DNA of 64,000 nt, taken from Penicillium oxalicum (taxonomy: Eukaryota; Ascomycota; Eurotiomycetes; Eurotiales; Aspergillaceae). Each line of letters starts with the position of its first letter. Within the stretch, counting starts at the first letter, position 1. A model generated the notes under the pieces. That model worked only from the letters and a program-made list of their open reading frames with translations. It did no database searches and was not told the DNA's origin. The stretch is from contig NC_064652.1 in the NCBI RefSeq assembly GCF_001723175.1, positions 1-64,000 on the forward strand, written 5' to 3'. A program made the translations under genes and the position numbers. Shown piece by piece: positions 61,930 to 64,000 of the stretch.

Positions 61930-63390
61930 ATGCTGGCACCTACCCCCCCATTCCGTGTGATGATCATTGGTGGCTCTTATGGTGGTCTCTCAGCAGCTCT
62001 CAATCTATGGGATCTGACACAAGCTCGGCTTCCTCGCTTCAACTATGCGTACGATGGGCCACCTCCATCTCAAAAAATTCAAATCCAAACCACCATTGTC
62101 GACGAGCGCGACGGATATTGTATGCAGACCATGAAAGATCCTGAAAAGTGCACTAAATCATCTGTTTCTTTATTATGCTGGCAGATCATCTTATCGGATC
62201 CCCGAAGTCCCTGCTCTGCGAGAAACTCGCCTCTGAATCGTGGACTCGCTTTCAGGATATTCCTGCAATTCAGTCACCTCACTTCAAGACTGTTCAGGGC
62301 ACTGTAAGCAAGGTTGATTGTGCTGCCAAGGTTGCCCATATTCTTAATACAAATACGGGCGCAACCACTGCCGAACCGTACGATTTCCTCATTGTAGCTT
62401 CGGGGGTTCGTCGATCGTACCCGACAGTTCCTCAATCATTGAGGCGGGATGATTACCTGGAAGAAGTCAAGAAGCACTCTGGTCGAGTGCGAAAGGCTCC
62501 TGGTGTCGTGGTCATTGGTGGCGGTATGTTCAACTTCCCTGGCCCCGGGAATCATCACCATCGAATCCTCATGAAAACGACCGACTGAATATTGTTGTTC
62601 CTTTGATCTAATACTGAGGCTTTGCAGGTGCTGTTGGTGTGGAGATGGCTGCGGAACTGAAAATGCTCGAGCCTGACCTGGGGGTAACTCTCATCCACTC
62701 ACGAGATCGGCTCTTGTCGTCTGAGCCCCTGCCCAATGATTTCGCCCAGCGTGTTCTCGCTACACTTCGAGAAGATGGCATTGACGTGATCTTGGGCCAA
62801 CGAGTGGTAAACACCGTGGCCATAGACTCCGAAGGAGAGACTCGTGTATGGCGTTTGACACTGAGCGATGGACGAGAGATGACGACAGGACATGTTCTTA
62901 GCGCAGTATCACGATGCATCCCGACATCAACGTATTTACCGGAAGAAACTCTGGACGAACAAGGATACGTCAAAGTTCAGCCCACGTGAGTTTCGAAGAA
63001 ATCGAGCCTTTGGATCGAGCCAGCCATGATTATTTGCTGATTCTCAACCCAAGTTTGCAATTTGCCGGCGACATACCTCACGCTGACTGTCACTATGCGA
63101 TTGGCGATATCACCGCCTGGCCGGGTATCAAACGGTGCGGAGGCGCCATGCATATGGGCCATTACTGTGCCTTGAATATTCATCAAAAAATGCTGTCCCT
63201 CTGCCGTGGTGGAAGTCCCAATTTCAAGACTCTTGCAGCATCACCTGCAGTCATCGGGCTAGCTCTTGGGAAGAAAGCCGTCACTTATACGCCTGATGAG
63301 GGAACTCGTTATGGAGAGGAGCTGTCGAAGACTTTATTTGGCGAGGATATGGCCAACCAGAGTACGTTGTTCTCTGCAACCGTTGCATAG
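61930..63390 (+). CDS. AMID-like FAD/NAD(P)-dependent oxidoreductase
   Basis: Four exons (61930-62119, 62185-62523, 62628-62985, 63054-63390) encode 407 residues. Two Rossmann folds are clear: FAD-binding VMIIGGSYGGLSAAL near residue 10 and NAD(P)H-binding VVVIGGGAVGVEMAAEL near 174, the latter formed across an intron. The FAD-closing motif YAIGDITAWPG is followed by a helix. This order is that of the AIF/AMID and Ndi1-like class of pyridine nucleotide-disulphide oxidoreductases without a redox Cys pair. No targeting peptide is evident. The frame may run through one more splice near 63361 (GTACGT), so the last ten residues are uncertain. It lies next to the SidI-like gene in the same orientation with a SreA-type site upstream, which suggests iron control. 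Confidence 0.88.
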
Positions 63391-63879
63391 GTGGTCCTCT
63401 TCCGAATTCAAGAATACGACAGAAATCAGTTGACCAGTTTTCTAGGTTGTCGAGACTATCTGAAGCTGCCGGAAGCTTGTCAATACGAGGGTCCAAATGA
63501 ATTGATCGGAGAGTGACAGCAACGTGAAAGACCTAATGAACGCAGTTGGCCTGAGAGAGAAGCCATGATTCTGTGTCGAGACAAGATCCATGTGCTGAAG
63601 TATGTGATAAAGCAAAGTCTTGGTGAGACACAAAATACAAAATGGGTATGTGTGCAGCTTGAAAGATCTTTCGAGTATTCCGTAGTCTCCTGTCGAGAGT
63701 TGCCTTTGTAATACGTATGCAAGAAGTTTGCTGCCAACACGTCCTTCGGTGCGTCGTCGTGGCGATCATGAATCGATCTAGCGAGGATTGCTTGAGACCT
63801 CATCCAACCTTCAGAGACTCTCGCTTTCCAACGTGCACTGTTATCACTTTCACTTCGTACCTCTCGGCGATTCTTGATC
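63391..63879. other. Intergenic region
   Basis: 3' flank of the AMID-like gene and presumed promoter of the next gene; no other feature is seen. Confidence 0.5.
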
Positions 63880-63946
63880 ATGAACGATAGCTACAACAGT
63901 CATGGATCGTCTACTGTGCGAGATTTTGACCAAGATCTGCTCCTAT
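63880..63946 (+). CDS. Probable first exon of a gene running off the window
   Basis: An ATG at 63880 opens 22 codons (MNDSYNSHGSSTVRDFDQDL) followed by a good donor site (GTATGT at 63947). The remaining 50 bp look intronic. The product cannot be judged from so little. Confidence 0.35.
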
Positions 63947-64000
63947 GTATGTCGCTACCCGCTTAGTTTTCTTGTTGTTCTTCACGGCTTAGTTAGGTTT

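Overview
The window is one end of a chromosome from a filamentous ascomycete. It opens with 122 bp of telomeric CCCCTAA/CCCTAA repeats, and the genes beyond it carry many short (about 50-150 bp) GT..AG introns. The gene content (class I hydrophobin, fungal-type cellulose-binding modules, a PL4 rhamnogalacturonan lyase, a mycosporine cluster, a SidI-type siderophore ligase) points to a plant-biomass-degrading Eurotiales species of the Penicillium/Aspergillus kind. The genus cannot be fixed from sequence alone.

Layout. 1-4.4 kb: telomere and gene-poor subtelomere with one Ser/Thr-rich cell-wall protein remnant. 4.4-20.4 kb: Pho89-type phosphate permease, GFA-family zinc protein, secreted rhamnogalacturonan lyase, secreted serine carboxypeptidase, GNAT acetyltransferase and a Sec14-like lipid-transfer protein. 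21.1-27.4 kb: a three-gene mycosporine (UV-screen) cluster of sugar-phosphate cyclase, O-methyltransferase and membrane-tethered ATP-grasp ligase. 30.5-37.7 kb: an MFS transporter, a rhodopsin-domain membrane protein and a secreted FAD-linked oxidase. 39.0-50.7 kb: a hemicellulose block with three secreted glycoside hydrolases (GH30, GH43, GH62), each carrying a CBM1, followed by a Zn2Cys6 regulator and a small secreted protein of unknown family. 51.3-53.2 kb: an Rtg2/exopolyphosphatase-type protein. 53.2-58 kb: sparse sequence with a class I hydrophobin and some coding-like fragments. 58.4-63.4 kb: a SidI-like mevalonyl-CoA ligase and an AMID-like FAD oxidoreductase, among five copies of the iron-regulator motif ATCWGATAA. 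A new gene probably begins at 63.88 kb.

How the genes fit together. In the mycosporine cluster the cyclase and methyltransferase should make 4-deoxygadusol, and the ATP-grasp enzyme should attach one amino acid. The GH30 backbone xylanase, GH43 and GH62 arabinofuranosidase complement each other on arabinoxylan; the adjacent regulator and the FAD oxidase may belong to the same response. The SidI-like enzyme has a textbook PTS2 peroxisomal signal, and its promoter carries two perfect SreA-type sites, which together support an extracellular-siderophore role. Multi-exon models were assembled by hand from splice signals; all add up to intact reading frames, but no transcript evidence was available.
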